NCBI RefSeq assembly: GCF_001545075.1
Contig: NZ_FCOB02000009.1
Location: 62,001-126,000 of the forward strand
From: Caballeronia ptereochthonis
GTDB taxonomy: Bacteria > Pseudomonadota > Gammaproteobacteria > Burkholderiales > Burkholderiaceae
Direction of reading: 5' to 3'
DNA: 64,000 bases
The position numbers and the translations under genes were made by a program. The notes beneath the pieces were generated by a model. The model was not told the DNA's origin and searched no databases. It was given only the letters and a program-made list of their open reading frames with translations. Of the stretch, positions 63,163-64,000 are shown piece by piece. Each line of letters begins with the position of its first letter. The first letter of the stretch is position 1.

Positions 63163-63609
63163 TTAACCGAATCGTCCAACGGGTTGCCTCATCGCGTGAC
63201 CTTGCTGTATCGGCCCGCTCTCCTTTCGATCGAATTGCAGGCGCGCCGCTTCCATTTCGGTCATGTGAGTTTCGGCCCACTCCCAGATCCCGCAGATTTT
63301 TTCCAGAAGGCTCTTGCCGAGCGGCGTCAGCCGATAGTCGACCCGCGGTGGGATGACAGGATGCACGTGCCGCGACACCAGGCCGTCGCGCTCGAGTTGA
63401 CGCAACGTCTTCGTGAGCATCTTCTGACTGACACCGCCGATCTGTTCGCGCAGGCGCGAAAAACGCATCTCGCCACGCGTCCCAAGCGCATCGATCACGA
63501 GGATGCTCCATCTGTCGGCGATCTGCTCGATGATGTCGCGTGCAAGATCATCGGTCTTCTTTTGCGCATTGTCGTCGGCGCAAAGCGCATCGTCGTAAAT
63601 AGTTTCCAT
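63163..63609 (-). CDS. HxlR family transcriptional regulator
   Basis: 148 residues from ATG 63609. Winged helix with IADRWSILVIDALG, RFSRLREQIGGVSQKMLTKT and the ending RLTPLGKSLLEKI, all typical. No Cys is conserved in the usual sensing position of the quinone-type members (one Cys at CADD near the start). It is divergent from the class II aldolase gene at 63804 and probably controls it. Confidence 0.93.
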   Translation of the reverse strand: METIYDDALCADDNAQKKTDDLARDIIEQIADRWSILVIDALGTRGEMRFSRLREQIGGVSQKMLTKTLRQLERDGLVSRHVHPVIPPRVDYRLTPLGKSLLEKICGIWEWAETHMTEMEAARLQFDRKESGPIQQGHAMRQPVGRFG

Positions 63610-63803
63610 GGCAGAAAGTGTGGAGCACGACACCAGTGGCGTTTGTCGAACAGCGAGTATCGCATGACTCTCGAAACGCTGCGATTGAAGGACGTCTGCC
63701 CCGCGTTGTGAGCGCAAGAAGCGATCTTGTGACAAATCGTCGATGGACTGCGTGTTCTGCGCGGACGAAAATCAGCATTCCGACCAGCATGAAGGAGCAT
63801 GTC

Positions 63804-64000
63804 ATGGGCCACGCGGAAGTCCGCGAGTTGCAGATTCCCCAACCGATTGGCGGCCGTTTGCCGCAGCCGCCCGTATTCGCCAGCCTCGACGATGAGCGCC
63901 AACATCACAAGCTCAAACTCGCCGCGGCGTTTCGCATCTTCGCGCGATTCGGGCTGGCCGAAGGCATCGCCGGGCATATCACGGTCCGCGATCCGGAGTT
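63804..64000 (+). CDS. Class II aldolase/adducin family protein (partial, N-terminal)
   Basis: Runs off the right edge; 65 residues visible. ATG 63804 has GAAGGAG six bases upstream; the in-frame ATG at 63789 lacks one. RIFARFGLAEGIAGHITVRD is the N-terminal signature of class II aldolase/adducin-like enzymes, which cleave or decarboxylate sugar acids with a metal ion. It is divergent from the HxlR gene. Confidence 0.88.
   Translation, partial: MGHAEVRELQIPQPIGGRLPQPPVFASLDDERQHHKLKLAAAFRIFARFGLAEGIAGHITVRDPE

Noticed and set aside
1..64000. tRNA, rRNA and riboswitch genes
   Set aside because: No cloverleaf with TTCGA-type arm or known riboswitch core was recognised by eye; a covariance-model scan would be decisive.

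Overview
The window looks like a Burkholderiaceae chromosome or megaplasmid, most likely Paraburkholderia, Caballeronia or Burkholderia. It is GC-rich and carries Burkholderia-type trimeric porins (QSSVTLYG start), DUF4148 and DUF3331 small proteins, IclR, LysR, HxlR and Lrp regulators beside small catabolic operons, and a small 'Fis-like' protein family typical of this group. No rRNA, tRNA, CRISPR array or replication origin was recognised.

Layout. 1-10.5 kb is a carboxylate or sugar-acid catabolic island. A divergent MHS-type transporter/IclR pair occurs twice, with a porin between the copies. The second copy leads into an intact operon: 2-keto-4-pentenoate hydratase, FAH-family hydrolase, a two-module protein of unknown function and a UxaA-family dehydratase. 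11-16.9 kb holds a hypothetical gene, a class-3 lipase, a frameshifted CMD-family gene, an NmrA/YceI pair and a divergent LysR gene. 17-21.6 kb holds a TniQ-like fragment, two small secreted or acidic proteins, a response regulator with a PAS hybrid kinase, and an Lrp gene abutting an MFS fragment. 22-30.2 kb has two surface lipoproteins (an esterase and a repeat protein), Kup and a secreted phosphoesterase. 30.5-39 kb is mostly decayed: an Nramp fragment, an RND fragment, a porin pseudogene and a broken metal-type two-component pair, alongside intact LysR, beta-propeller and DUF4148 genes.

39.5-42.2 kb is a nest of damaged insertion sequences (IS30, IS630, IS256) bounded by a 23/24-bp inverted repeat. 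It is followed by a 1524-residue membrane-anchored TPR protein built from long super-repeats. 47-53.7 kb has a Ser/Thr kinase fragment, a frameshifted DUF3331 gene, an in-frame chimera of a molybdo-flavoprotein FAD subunit with an M20 amidohydrolase, an intact YqhD-type alcohol dehydrogenase, a beta-HAD dehydrogenase lacking its NAD loop, and an RND-OMF deletion chimera. 53.8-64 kb has an aldo/keto reductase, a tautomerase, a di-heme cytochrome c, an SDR and MFS pair joined by a deletion, an OFA-type transporter with a gamma-glutamyltransferase-like gene and a divergent MarR gene, an MBL hydrolase, an HxlR regulator and the start of a class II aldolase gene.

The main theme is a region losing genes by short internal deletions, frameshifts and nonsense mutations, leaving several fused reading frames. 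The best leads for new biology are the giant TPR protein, the duplicated palindrome-controlled transporter/regulator block with its operon, and the small 'Fis-like' family present in three states of decay. All functional assignments are from reading the sequence; no database search was run.
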